Part shown: in pieces, positions 44,044 to 50,087 of the stretch
Layout of the letters: the number at the start of each line of letters is the position of its first letter
Numbering within the stretch: position 1 is the first letter of the stretch
Source: DGNJ01 sp002388905
GTDB taxonomy: Bacteria > Pseudomonadota > Gammaproteobacteria > Pseudomonadales > Porticoccaceae
DNA length: 50,087 nucleotides
Direction of reading: 5' to 3'
NCBI GenBank assembly: GCA_036843405.1
Contig: DAITSJ010000027.1
Coordinates: 1-50,087 of the forward strand
Notes under the pieces: generated by a model
Told to the model about the DNA's origin: nothing
Database searches by the model: none
The model's input: only the letters and a program-made list of their open reading frames with translations
Made by a program: the position numbers and the translations under genes

Positions 44044-45452
44044 GTTATTTATTTCGCCGTAAAGGAACATACTATTTCAGATGGAAAATCCCCGCCGAGT
44101 TAGTCCCAGTCTTTGATTTAATCGAGATCAGAAAATCCCTCTATACGACCTGCAAGATGGAAGCCACTGTCAGAGCTTCTCAGTTGCTCTCTGAGGTACG
44201 TGCGATAAATCAGGCTAGGGGTGCATACGCCGCCAATGAACTCGACCAGAGGGGCTATATGGAAGCGCTGGATGAACGAGTGAGGGTGATCAAGGAAATG
44301 ACTAAATCTAAGTCCTTAATGAAGCTTATTACAGTCAACCTCCCCGGTGGCTTTGAAGCGAAGATTGACTATGGCGGTGACCTGGAAAAGGAAACTCTAG
44401 CCGCAGCACGACTCGTAGAACGTGAGGGGAATGAAACAAGCCTCGCTACGAGAGGCGATACCCACTTCATGTTCTCAAAACTTTTTGATCAATTCCTTAG
44501 TCACAAAGTTCAAAAAAAAGCGCTAAGTCAAAATATGGTCGAGGACTATGCGCGTAGCTATGAGGCCATTGTCGAGATAATGGGAGACTTGCCAGTAGCC
44601 ACAATAAAAAGACGGGATTTAAAAAATGCTCTTGAGTCGTGTGCGGACCTGCCTAAAAGAAACTTGAAACCATATAAGGGCAAAACCGTTAAAGAGCTTT
44701 TGGAGATGGATATTCCTGATGAGCACAGAATTTCGGGGAAAACAGTAGATAATATAAAGAAAGTCCTACAGGGTGTTTTTAGTTATGCTGTGCAAGAGGA
44801 AATTCTTCAAGACTCTCCTGCAAGGGACCTGAAGCTAAACCTACCGAAAGATAATACATACGCAGCCTTTGCTGATTCTGAGGTGGCGAAAATACTTCAA
44901 GCTTGCTATGAAGAAAGAAAAGTCTGGAAAAAATGGATCGTTATGCTCGCGGCGTATACCGGAGGAAGGCGCGGTGAGTTAGTTCAGTTAAGGAAGCAAG
45001 ATATCAAATTTGATGAGGAGTCGAATCGGCATTATATATTGATTACCGATAAAGCTGGAAGTGTCAAAACAGGAAATGCCATTCGACAGGTCCCAATACA
45101 TAGAACCCTTATCAAAGCCGGCTTTCTCGATTTCGTGACTGCAAGTGAAGACAAGCTGTTTCCCAACCTAAAACCTAACGCTGTGACGAATTGGTTTGCA
45201 CGTAAGCGTGAAAAACTGGCTATCACTGCGTTGGATGATTACGAAAACAGGAAGGTGTTTCACAGCTTCAGACATTCAGTCATTACTAAAGCTCAGGCAG
45301 CGAAAAACCCCACCACTCATGTTCAGCAAGTCGTGGGCCATGAAAAAAATTCGAATGGCGTAACTGACAGGTACACCCATACTCTGCCGCTGAAAGACGT
45401 TTTGAGCGTTATTGACGACATAGATTATGGAGAATGGCTAAACCAAACATAG
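44022..45452 (+). CDS. Tyrosine recombinase / phage-type integrase
   Basis: The 476-aa protein has an N-terminal SYLFRRKGTYYFRWKIPAEL segment (quoted in part) like the DUF6538-type arm-binding domain, a core-binding region (residues about 150-260) and a catalytic domain with the expected residues: Arg in AAYTGGRRGELVQL, the HSFRHSVIT box, and the tail VGHEKNS...TDRYTH containing the final His and nucleophilic Tyr. It is not an integron IntI, which is shorter and has a different domain pattern. Start is GTG 44022 or GTG 44034, after AGGAG at 44017-44021. It probably integrated the island next to rnpB. Confidence 0.9.
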   Translation: MVHKVVHSYLFRRKGTYYFRWKIPAELVPVFDLIEIRKSLYTTCKMEATVRASQLLSEVRAINQARGAYAANELDQRGYMEALDERVRVIKEMTKSKSLMKLITVNLPGGFEAKIDYGGDLEKETLAAARLVEREGNETSLATRGDTHFMFSKLFDQFLSHKVQKKALSQNMVEDYARSYEAIVEIMGDLPVATIKRRDLKNALESCADLPKRNLKPYKGKTVKELLEMDIPDEHRISGKTVDNIKKVLQGVFSYAVQEEILQDSPARDLKLNLPKDNTYAAFADSEVAKILQACYEERKVWKKWIVMLAAYTGGRRGELVQLRKQDIKFDEESNRHYILITDKAGSVKTGNAIRQVPIHRTLIKAGFLDFVTASEDKLFPNLKPNAVTNWFARKREKLAITALDDYENRKVFHSFRHSVITKAQAAKNPTTHVQQVVGHEKNSNGVTDRYTHTLPLKDVLSVIDDIDYGEWLNQT

Positions 45453-45482
45453 ATTATATGTAATAGATCAGCCCCGACCTGA

Positions 45483-45495
45483 CGTACATTGTACG
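45483..45495. repeat. Short inverted repeat between integrase and array end
   Basis: CGTACA (45483-45488) and TGTACG (45490-45495) form a perfect inverted repeat around one T. It lies between the integrase stop and the last attC site and may be a protein-binding or end signal. Confidence 0.35.
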
Positions 45496-45521
45496 ACTAA
45501 ATCTAATCGTGATGGCCACTG

Positions 45522-45599
45522 CCATAACCTCGCCGACAGCTGCCGAGCGATAGCGAGGTCCGGCGGGATTAGTGCGAGAATTCATCGGCTTTGTTATGC
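45522..45599 (-). mobile_element. attC site A (end of the 467-aa gene cassette)
   Basis: On the minus strand the site runs from GCATAAC (45593-45599), 3-nt spacer, GCCGA (45585-45589), to TCGGC (45532-45536), 3-nt spacer, GTTATGG (45522-45528). The outer CATAAC/GTTATG and inner GCCGA/TCGGC boxes pair with identical spacers, as in integron attC sites (TAACAA at the start). It begins 4 bp after the stop of the upstream gene, the expected cassette position. Confidence 0.75.
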
Positions 45600-45602
45600 A
45601 TT

Positions 45603-47006
45603 TTAGAAGGGAATATCGTCAGCCCATTCTTTATCTTCAATCTCCCTTGGTACTATAAGCCCGTCTTTGGCCATTTCAGCATCTAAGCTTTCATAATTTA
45701 TATCTTTTTCTTGAATCTTATTCCGAAAATCACCCCATGTTTCCTTGTATGCCGGATCATACTCTTTGGTAGAGATATAAAACTGAACAAAAAATGATTC
45801 TATAGATCCAGCTGGCAATATTTGATTGTATCCATGAGCGCCGGTATTTTCAAAAGCACCATTGAGTATCGCAGCTATTTCGCTGCTGTTGAAATACTTG
45901 CTAAGAGGCAAGATTAAGTTCTTCCCCCTATATTCAGCCGAATCAAAACTAAGAGAATTTATGAACAGATCTATTGCGTGAGGCTTTAGGATTGATGAAG
46001 CTTCGGCGGCCAGAAGCTTCTCCTTTTCGTTGGTAGCTAAGCTTCCAATTCTTTCTTGTAGGGTTGCATTAATATCCGGAATTCGTTCAGCTAATTGAAC
46101 AACCTTGTAGCTAATAATCTCATCGACAGGCATCGCTCTTACCAGACCTTCTATCCTAATAGCTACAGCCTGTTCGATTTTTCTCCACTCCGCCGTCCTT
46201 CTAACTAGAAATGGGATCACCCGCTTTAACTGTTTGTCGGTAGCTTCGGCGAGCATTTGACTTAATTTCGACCCAATAGTTTCTTTATATGTATCGGGAT
46301 ACAGCCGATCGATAGCGCCGAGTGCCGATGCGATTCTGTTTAGCAAATTTGGTGGCAAGCCGTTATCATCACGAAACAATCGCTTTAACAAAACAATCGC
46401 TAAGTTCCGAACACTGCTAGAACGAACACGACCCAAGTTATTATCAGAAGACAATACTACAAACGCTTGTTCGTCATTTTCAGGAAAAGACGACTCATTA
46501 ATGAGGTCAAACAAACGTTCAACCACTACCTTACCCTTAACTGGAGCGTGTATAAGCAAATAATTTGCTGACTGCACAATATACGAAAGTGCTGTTTCAG
46601 CCAATGGAGAAAACTGGCTACCATCAACTGAAAATGTCGGGTGTGCGCAGATATTTCTGTCTTCCTTTAGCCTTTCTAGGTGCGACCTCTCAATTACAGA
46701 TATAAATTCAAGTTGATTACATGCAATCTCCAAAAGTTCTTTTTCGAACGCAAGCATAGCGGATGGATCAGAAGGATTAATTCGATCCAGGCGCTCTTCT
46801 AGCGCCTTCGCTGCGCCATCACCCGCAGAACTTAGCTCTCTTATTTTCTCAATGATATCTACGCAAACAGCTATCCAGGTCGTTATGAGTGCCGCTCGAT
46901 AGGCTCCAGAGCGGTACGAAGTAATCGCTTCATTCAGGTAGTTTTTAGGATGAGCGTTCCTTACTTTTTGAACTAGCTCATCAAGATCAGTTAGGTGTAA
47001 TTTCAA
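45603..47006 (-). CDS. Unknown 467-aa protein with a HEPN-like RX4H motif
   Basis: I do not recognise this family by name. Residues 30-125 look like a HEPN-type four-helix domain: AYRAALITTWIAVCVDIIEKI is a helix typical of such domains (shown in part), and Arg117-Asn-Ile-Cys-Ala-His122 gives the RX4H active-site motif with the favoured Asn after Arg (DRNICAHP). The rest (130-467) is helical and without catalytic motifs that I can see. HEPN proteins are often metal-independent RNases in toxin-antitoxin or abortive-infection systems. The start is TTG 47006 with AAAGGA upstream. Low GC and an attC at its 3' end mark it as a gene cassette. Confidence 0.75.
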   Translation of the reverse strand: MKLHLTDLDELVQKVRNAHPKNYLNEAITSYRSGAYRAALITTWIAVCVDIIEKIRELSSAGDGAAKALEERLDRINPSDPSAMLAFEKELLEIACNQLEFISVIERSHLERLKEDRNICAHPTFSVDGSQFSPLAETALSYIVQSANYLLIHAPVKGKVVVERLFDLINESSFPENDEQAFVVLSSDNNLGRVRSSSVRNLAIVLLKRLFRDDNGLPPNLLNRIASALGAIDRLYPDTYKETIGSKLSQMLAEATDKQLKRVIPFLVRRTAEWRKIEQAVAIRIEGLVRAMPVDEIISYKVVQLAERIPDINATLQERIGSLATNEKEKLLAAEASSILKPHAIDLFINSLSFDSAEYRGKNLILPLSKYFNSSEIAAILNGAFENTGAHGYNQILPAGSIESFFVQFYISTKEYDPAYKETWGDFRNKIQEKDINYESLDAEMAKDGLIVPREIEDKEWADDIPF

Positions 47007-47040
47007 GAATTAAGTCCTTTCATGTAATGTTCATCATTTT

Positions 47041-47118
47041 GCATAGCGCTTCAGATCAGCGGCACTAGAAAGCTTGGCGACAAAGTAGCGGCGCTTTCTG
47101 ATATCCGAATACATGTGA
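47041..47118 (-). mobile_element. Degenerate attC-like site B (after the HNH gene)
   Basis: The right half resembles site C: on the plus strand CATAGC (47042-47047) is followed by CAGATCAGCGG at 47052-47062, like CATAAC...CAGATCAGCGG in site C. The left half has only weak matching sequence (CGGATATCAG on the minus strand), and the TAAC box has drifted. An internal AGAAAGC/GCTTTCT stem remains. It may be a decayed attC, leaving the HNH and 467-aa genes as one movable unit. Confidence 0.4.
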
Positions 47119-47122
47119 TTTA

Positions 47123-47869
47123 TTATGTTTCATCTGTGACCAACTTTCGAAGTTTTTCCATTCCTAACCAAGGACGCGATCGATGTAGCATGCGGTGACA
47201 ATTCGAGCACACTAGCGCAATGTCTTCTAACCGTGTTTTCTGACCAGGCGCCATATCGCTTATTGGAACAGTATGATGCGCTTCGATATAACCTCTTCCC
47301 CTTTCGCCGTATTTTTCTTGGAAATCGAATCCACATATTTCACAATGTAGCGTTGCATTATTCTTTAGGAACGCATCCTTAGCGGCAGCAACTAAGGTTT
47401 GATTTCTTTCTCTAGATTTATGCTTTCGCTCTACAAGTCTTCCTTCCGGGAACCCGTCATCCGCACTAGTATTATTTGCGAAGTCGGCACCCTGCAAATT
47501 CAAGCGCCAGTACTTTCGGTTCTTGTCATTAGGCGTGATGCCTAGCTTTGATGTGAATGCTACATATTCTGATTCAAGCTCATCATTAGGCGATAACGTA
47601 TGACCTATGACTTTGTTTATTGCAGCGTTTGTTTCTTTTCCATCTTTGTCTGAATTAGCAAGGTGCTTATCTTTAGTGTTACTTAGATAGCCAGTGTATC
47701 GACTTGGGGAAAAACGCAGTTCACCATCAATTTTGTACGCGATAAAACAGCTTCCCCGACGGATCAGGTCATAGGCAAACTGTTGCTCATCTTCTGATCC
47801 ATCACAGAGATAATTTTCAAATGTAGCCAGATTTTCTCTGATCTCTTCTTCTGTGGTCACAACATCCAT
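47123..47869 (-). CDS. HNH endonuclease
   Basis: The 248-aa protein has a C-terminal HNH nuclease domain: zinc Cys176 and Cys179 (CEICG), catalytic His in YIEAHHTVPISD (His198/His199), and the second half LEDIALVCSNCHRMLH with Cys221, Cys224 and His229. This is the McrA/EVE-neighbour type found in restriction and defence proteins. The N-terminal 150 residues, including CFIAYKIDGELRFSPSRYTGY (shown in part), resemble a separate sensor or DNA-binding domain which I cannot name. ATG 47869 has GAGGGAG upstream. Phage defence is an inference from domain type and location. Confidence 0.85.
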   Translation of the reverse strand: MDVVTTEEEIRENLATFENYLCDGSEDEQQFAYDLIRRGSCFIAYKIDGELRFSPSRYTGYLSNTKDKHLANSDKDGKETNAAINKVIGHTLSPNDELESEYVAFTSKLGITPNDKNRKYWRLNLQGADFANNTSADDGFPEGRLVERKHKSRERNQTLVAAAKDAFLKNNATLHCEICGFDFQEKYGERGRGYIEAHHTVPISDMAPGQKTRLEDIALVCSNCHRMLHRSRPWLGMEKLRKLVTDET

Positions 47870-47887
47870 TGCACTCCCTCATTGAAA

Positions 47888-47959
47888 ACATAACGCCCAG
47901 ATCAGCGGGCAATTGAAGCGAAGCGGAAATTGATGATACGCTGTAGCTGATTGTTAGTT
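47888..47959 (-). mobile_element. attC site C (end of the 333-aa gene cassette)
   Basis: On the minus strand it begins CTAAC (47953-47957), overlapping the TAA stop of the upstream gene, and ends GTTATGT (47888-47894). Inner boxes: CAGCTACAGCG (47939-47949) pairs with CGCTGATCTG (47898-47907) with one unpaired base on the left arm, the extrahelical base that polarises attC sites. Spacers are 3 nt on each side. The centre holds AATT/AATT arms around GCTTCGC-rich loop sequence. Confidence 0.78.
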
Positions 47960-48955
47960 TTCATCTTTTTCACTTCGAAGGCATATTTTGAACAGTTCTT
48001 CGGTCGTATCAATAAATCTGCAACACAAGCGTTCATCTGCATCGTGAAGCTCTCCCATATGAACGTAGCTGTTTCGCCGGCTCATTAAAGATGAGATATC
48101 TTTTGCAATTTTTTTATAAGCTGAGCGTTTAGATTCGGGCACAAGACTGTTAAAAAACTGACTCACATACTTGTTTATGTTTGCCTCTTCAATGTATTTT
48201 TTTAGCTCCTGCGGCGTAGATTCGGGTATAAACTCGAAGACTTGGTATCTTAAGTATATTTCACAAGCCATCGCTAATTCGATTATAGCTTTTTCGTATT
48301 GACCATTTCTTTTAGAAGCTTTTGCATCATGAAAGAATCGCAGATGTAGAGGGAGCGTATCACCATTGTTTAGGTGTTCCTCTGCTTTTTTCCAATACTC
48401 TTTTGTAATTTCAGATTGAAGATGCACAACAATTGTGTGTGAACTACCCCACACCCTGTGGCCTGTAGAAACATCCATTAGGTAAGTCGACCAACCGGAC
48501 TCAAACCCACTAATATCGGGCTGCCCTATCATTGCGTTGCTAGATACCCAGCGGAGTATTTCTACCCAATATTGAAATGCTCTTTCAGCAATCCCAGAAA
48601 AACGATTGCACATATCTTCTACTGTATTTTTCTGTCGATCAGTGAAATGCTCATACTGATTGGGAGGGTTAGATAGTGCTTCTTCGGGGACATTAATTAA
48701 TCCTGTATGCAATACATTTACATCAACTTTGGCGACGTCATATACCAATGGCTCTTTGGTGCTTGCTTTCCAGCTGGTAAGCCTAGCGACCTCATCGAAA
48801 CCTTCATCTCTTTGCGCATCTTCTTGCTTAGGTAGTCTAACTTTTACATGAAAAGTTTCAAAGTCAAACTCATGTACAGATCCCATCACATCAGCGGCAA
48901 CAGATAGATTTCTTGTAATGAAACGATTCCATGTCTGTGTTGCAATTTCTGGCAT
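47954..48955 (-). CDS. Unknown 333-aa protein with a C-terminal HEPN-like RX4H motif
   Basis: I do not recognise the N-terminal part (residues 1-200), which has no signal or membrane segments. The C-terminal 130 residues form a helical region (YEKAIIELAMACEIYLRYQVF, partly quoted) with Arg294-Asn-Ser-Tyr-Val-His299 (SRRNSYVHMG), a HEPN RX4H motif with Asn after Arg. Many such ApeA/Apea-like HEPN proteins guard against phage. ATG 48955 is chosen because the frame's extension to 49159 runs straight through attC site D. The stop lies inside attC site C, as usual in cassettes. Confidence 0.72.
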   Translation of the reverse strand: MPEIATQTWNRFITRNLSVAADVMGSVHEFDFETFHVKVRLPKQEDAQRDEGFDEVARLTSWKASTKEPLVYDVAKVDVNVLHTGLINVPEEALSNPPNQYEHFTDRQKNTVEDMCNRFSGIAERAFQYWVEILRWVSSNAMIGQPDISGFESGWSTYLMDVSTGHRVWGSSHTIVVHLQSEITKEYWKKAEEHLNNGDTLPLHLRFFHDAKASKRNGQYEKAIIELAMACEIYLRYQVFEFIPESTPQELKKYIEEANINKYVSQFFNSLVPESKRSAYKKIAKDISSLMSRRNSYVHMGELHDADERLCCRFIDTTEELFKICLRSEKDEN

Positions 48956-48976
48956 ATGCTGAATCTCGATATTGTA

Positions 48977-49055
48977 AACTAACGCCGCGCACACCGGCGC
49001 GAGCTTGGGAGCGTCCGGCAGTCGAAAGGCTGTGTAGTTCTGCGCTTGGTTATGT
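48977..49055 (-). mobile_element. attC site D
   Basis: On the minus strand ACATAAC (49049-49055), 3-nt spacer, GCGCA (49041-49045), then TGCGC (48987-48991), 3-nt spacer, GTTAGTT (48977-48983). TAAC/GTTA and GCGCA/TGCGC pair, with the same spacer length as sites A and C. It lies 21 bp ahead of the 333-aa gene start and marks the end of the cassette to its right. Confidence 0.72.
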
Positions 49056-49058
49056 GTT

Positions 49059-49298
49059 TCATCTCGTTCCCCAGGGACCTCTTTTGACGATTGCTTCCTC
49101 TTCGCCCCGCAAGTAACTACCATTGGGTCCGTGGTGTTTAAACTGCCAAGACTCCCCATCCCATACGAAGTTCTCTTTTATAGCTTACTTTGGTTCTGAT
49201 AGTAACCAGCAGAAATTTCGGTGTCTGAGATGACGTTAAACACGTAGGCACTCGTTATCTAAAATACGGAGGTTCCAGAATCTACCCAGAGCCTTCAT
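49059..49298 (-). pseudogene. Possible frameshifted small cassette gene
   Basis: Protein-like sequence is spread over three frames of the minus strand: ATG 49298 gives MKALGRFWNLRILDNE then a stop; a second frame gives SAYVFNVISDTEISAGYYQN; a third gives NFVWDGESWQFKHHGPNGSY and ends at TGA 49059-49061, just before attC site D. Two frameshifts would join them into a product of about 80 aa. The family is unknown to me, and the reading could be accidental. Confidence 0.3.
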
Positions 49299-49336
49299 GT
49301 AACTTGCTGAGTTTGTGACAGATTATCTGTTGCAGT

Positions 49337-49384
49337 CCGTCCGCCCGTCCGCCCGTCCGCTACTTAGCCCGATAGTGGCGGACG
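49337..49384 (+). repeat. Three tandem CCGTCCGC copies plus a complementary arm
   Basis: CCGTCCGC is repeated perfectly three times at 49337-49360, followed 17 nt later by GCGGACG (49378-49384), which can pair with CGTCCGC of the last copy, leaving the earlier copies able to slip in. This GC-rich stretch stands out in AT-rich DNA; it directly follows the 103-aa ORF's stop and may be a decayed attC centre. Confidence 0.55.
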
Positions 49385-49394
49385 ACCGGGAGGG

Positions 49395-49706
49395 TTAGGA
49401 TTTTAAATTGAAAACGATCTTAACCATTGTCTTATCCCAACTCGTGGTCTTTCCCGTTAATGACGGCATTTCATTTGAATTTAAATCTTTGGCTAGGGCA
49501 CCTAGAGAAATACAGTCTCTGATATCTTCTGCCTCGCAGAAACGGCACTGTGGCCTTTTTTTGCAATAGTCTGGCAGCACGACTTCTCTGATCTCGTCCT
49601 GAAGCTCTCTCTTCCTCTCTCTTTTTCGCTTTGCCGCTTCCCTAGTGGCGGGGCCTGTGTCTCTTCGAAGCTTCAAAATACTGGTCTCTACGGATTTACA
49701 CCCCAA
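49395..49706 (-). CDS. Hypothetical small Cys-rich protein
   Basis: The 103-aa frame has a Lys/Arg-rich coiled-coil-like start (AAKRKRERKRELQDEI) and a cluster of cysteines CX5CX2CX6C (YCKKRPQCRFCEAEDIRDC) that could bind zinc. I do not recognise it. The only upstream start is TTG 49706 without a clear ribosome site, so the true N-terminus is uncertain. Its stop TAA is followed by C (CCTAAC), a possible first box of another attC site, consistent with cassette position. Confidence 0.45.
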   Translation of the reverse strand: MGCKSVETSILKLRRDTGPATREAAKRKRERKRELQDEIREVVLPDYCKKRPQCRFCEAEDIRDCISLGALAKDLNSNEMPSLTGKTTSWDKTMVKIVFNLKS

Positions 49707-50087
49707 TATTATAAATAATCATTGCTAGTAGTTAAAGAATATATTGATCAATAGATCATAACCAAGAGGAGGGGTTTTCTAGAGACCGCGATTCTTGGGG
49801 AGCTTGGCCAAGTTCGACTGCTGGCGAATAGAAAGACCGGTCGGCGGGAGGTGTTCCAAATATGCTATGCGCTGTCACTGAACACCTTGCTTTCTATTAA
49901 AATGGTGGAAGCCATGATAGGTGAGTTATGTCCAAAATATATTAAAACAATGCTATTGGTTGGTTTCACAAAGTGTCTAGACAAGACAAGTAACGGGTTG
50001 GTTAAGTATCTATTGATACATTTGATGAGACCAGTCACTAGTGTCCGGAATATTAGTTGAATAGATTCAATTGGTTACTGAATTTGG
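49707..50087. other. 381-bp right edge without a clear gene
   Basis: A plus-strand frame from about 49,767 to 50,060 is open, encoding FLETAILGELGQVRLLANRK... and then a leucine/lysine-rich stretch, but it has no convincing start and no motif I recognise. It could be the end of a degenerate gene. The AT-rich composition continues to the window edge. Confidence 0.3.

Larger units (their letters stand above)
43956..50087. mobile_element. AT-rich genomic island: integrase plus integron-type cassette array
   Basis: Immediately after rnpB the base composition falls sharply, a tyrosine recombinase gene begins, and minus-strand genes separated by attC-like sites follow to the right edge. The left boundary is drawn at the rnpB 3' end; I found no repeat of the rnpB tail in the island, so the right attachment site, if any, is outside the window. 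Confidence 0.65.

Noticed and set aside
44022..45452. Integrase as the integron IntI
   Set aside because: Too long, wrong N-terminal domain and located at the far end of the array with opposite direction; it looks like an island integrase.
48956..49159. 68-codon N-terminal extension of the 333-aa gene
   Set aside because: It runs through attC site D and the preceding cassette's tail, so it is read-through of non-coding DNA.
49337..49360. CRISPR array
   Set aside because: Only three 8-bp tandem copies without spacers; no cas genes. No CRISPR seen anywhere in the window.
49297..49400. A fifth attC site (E) after the 103-aa ORF
   Set aside because: CCTAAC at the stop and GTTACAT before the next ORF are in place, but I could not find pairing inner boxes with equal spacers.

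Overview
The window reads as a chromosome segment of a high-GC gammaproteobacterium, probably a marine member of the Cellvibrionales/Pseudomonadales (Halieaceae or Spongiibacteraceae-like). The evidence is gene order and content: gatCAB divergent from mreBCD-maf-rng-yhdP, the block dolP-diaA-yraN-lpoA | rsmI-rnpB, a PA4642-family gene, and a set of NTF2-like, KstD-like, SDR, EthD and VOC proteins typical of steroid, terpenoid or aromatic degraders in those groups. The last ~6 kb (from about 43,960) is clearly more AT-rich and is an acquired island.

Layout. 1-5,300: NTF2-like proteins, a FAD-dependent 3-ketosteroid-dehydrogenase-like enzyme and an SDR, then a FetAB-type ABC exporter. 5,374-10,384: a DUF2721 membrane protein, then a minus-strand set made of a cytochrome c/PQQ-propeller dehydrogenase, a MOSC protein and an OprC-like (copper family) TonB receptor. 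10,815-18,900: small catabolic and metabolic genes (VOC, EthD, leuA with a structured leader, a divergent Lrp/AsnC regulator, a PPM-type methyltransferase, a paraoxonase-like secreted lactonase, ABM and PA4642 proteins) with an IS630-type transposase remnant. 18,974-30,994: gatCAB and mreBCD-maf-rng-yhdP. 31,032-35,017: nitrilase-family amidase, exported MsrB, MAPEG protein and trpBA. 35,096-39,267: an RND efflux adaptor and pump. 39,285-43,955: envelope and ribosome maintenance genes ending with RNase P RNA.

43,956 to the end is the accessory part. A tyrosine recombinase starts 66 bp after rnpB. It is followed by a run of minus-strand genes separated by sites that fit integron attC recombination sites: each starts with TAAC at or just after a stop codon, ends with a GTTA box, and has inner boxes that pair across the site after an identical 3-nt spacer. 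I see three good attC sites and one or two decayed ones, all pointing the same way, so this is a cassette array whose integron integrase, if present, lies beyond the right edge (otherwise a CALIN). Its cargo is a 467-aa protein with a HEPN-type RX4H motif, an HNH endonuclease, and a second unrelated protein with a HEPN-type RX4H motif, followed by small ORFs. This HEPN / HNH / HEPN cargo is the best candidate here for an undescribed defence or nucleic-acid-targeting function.
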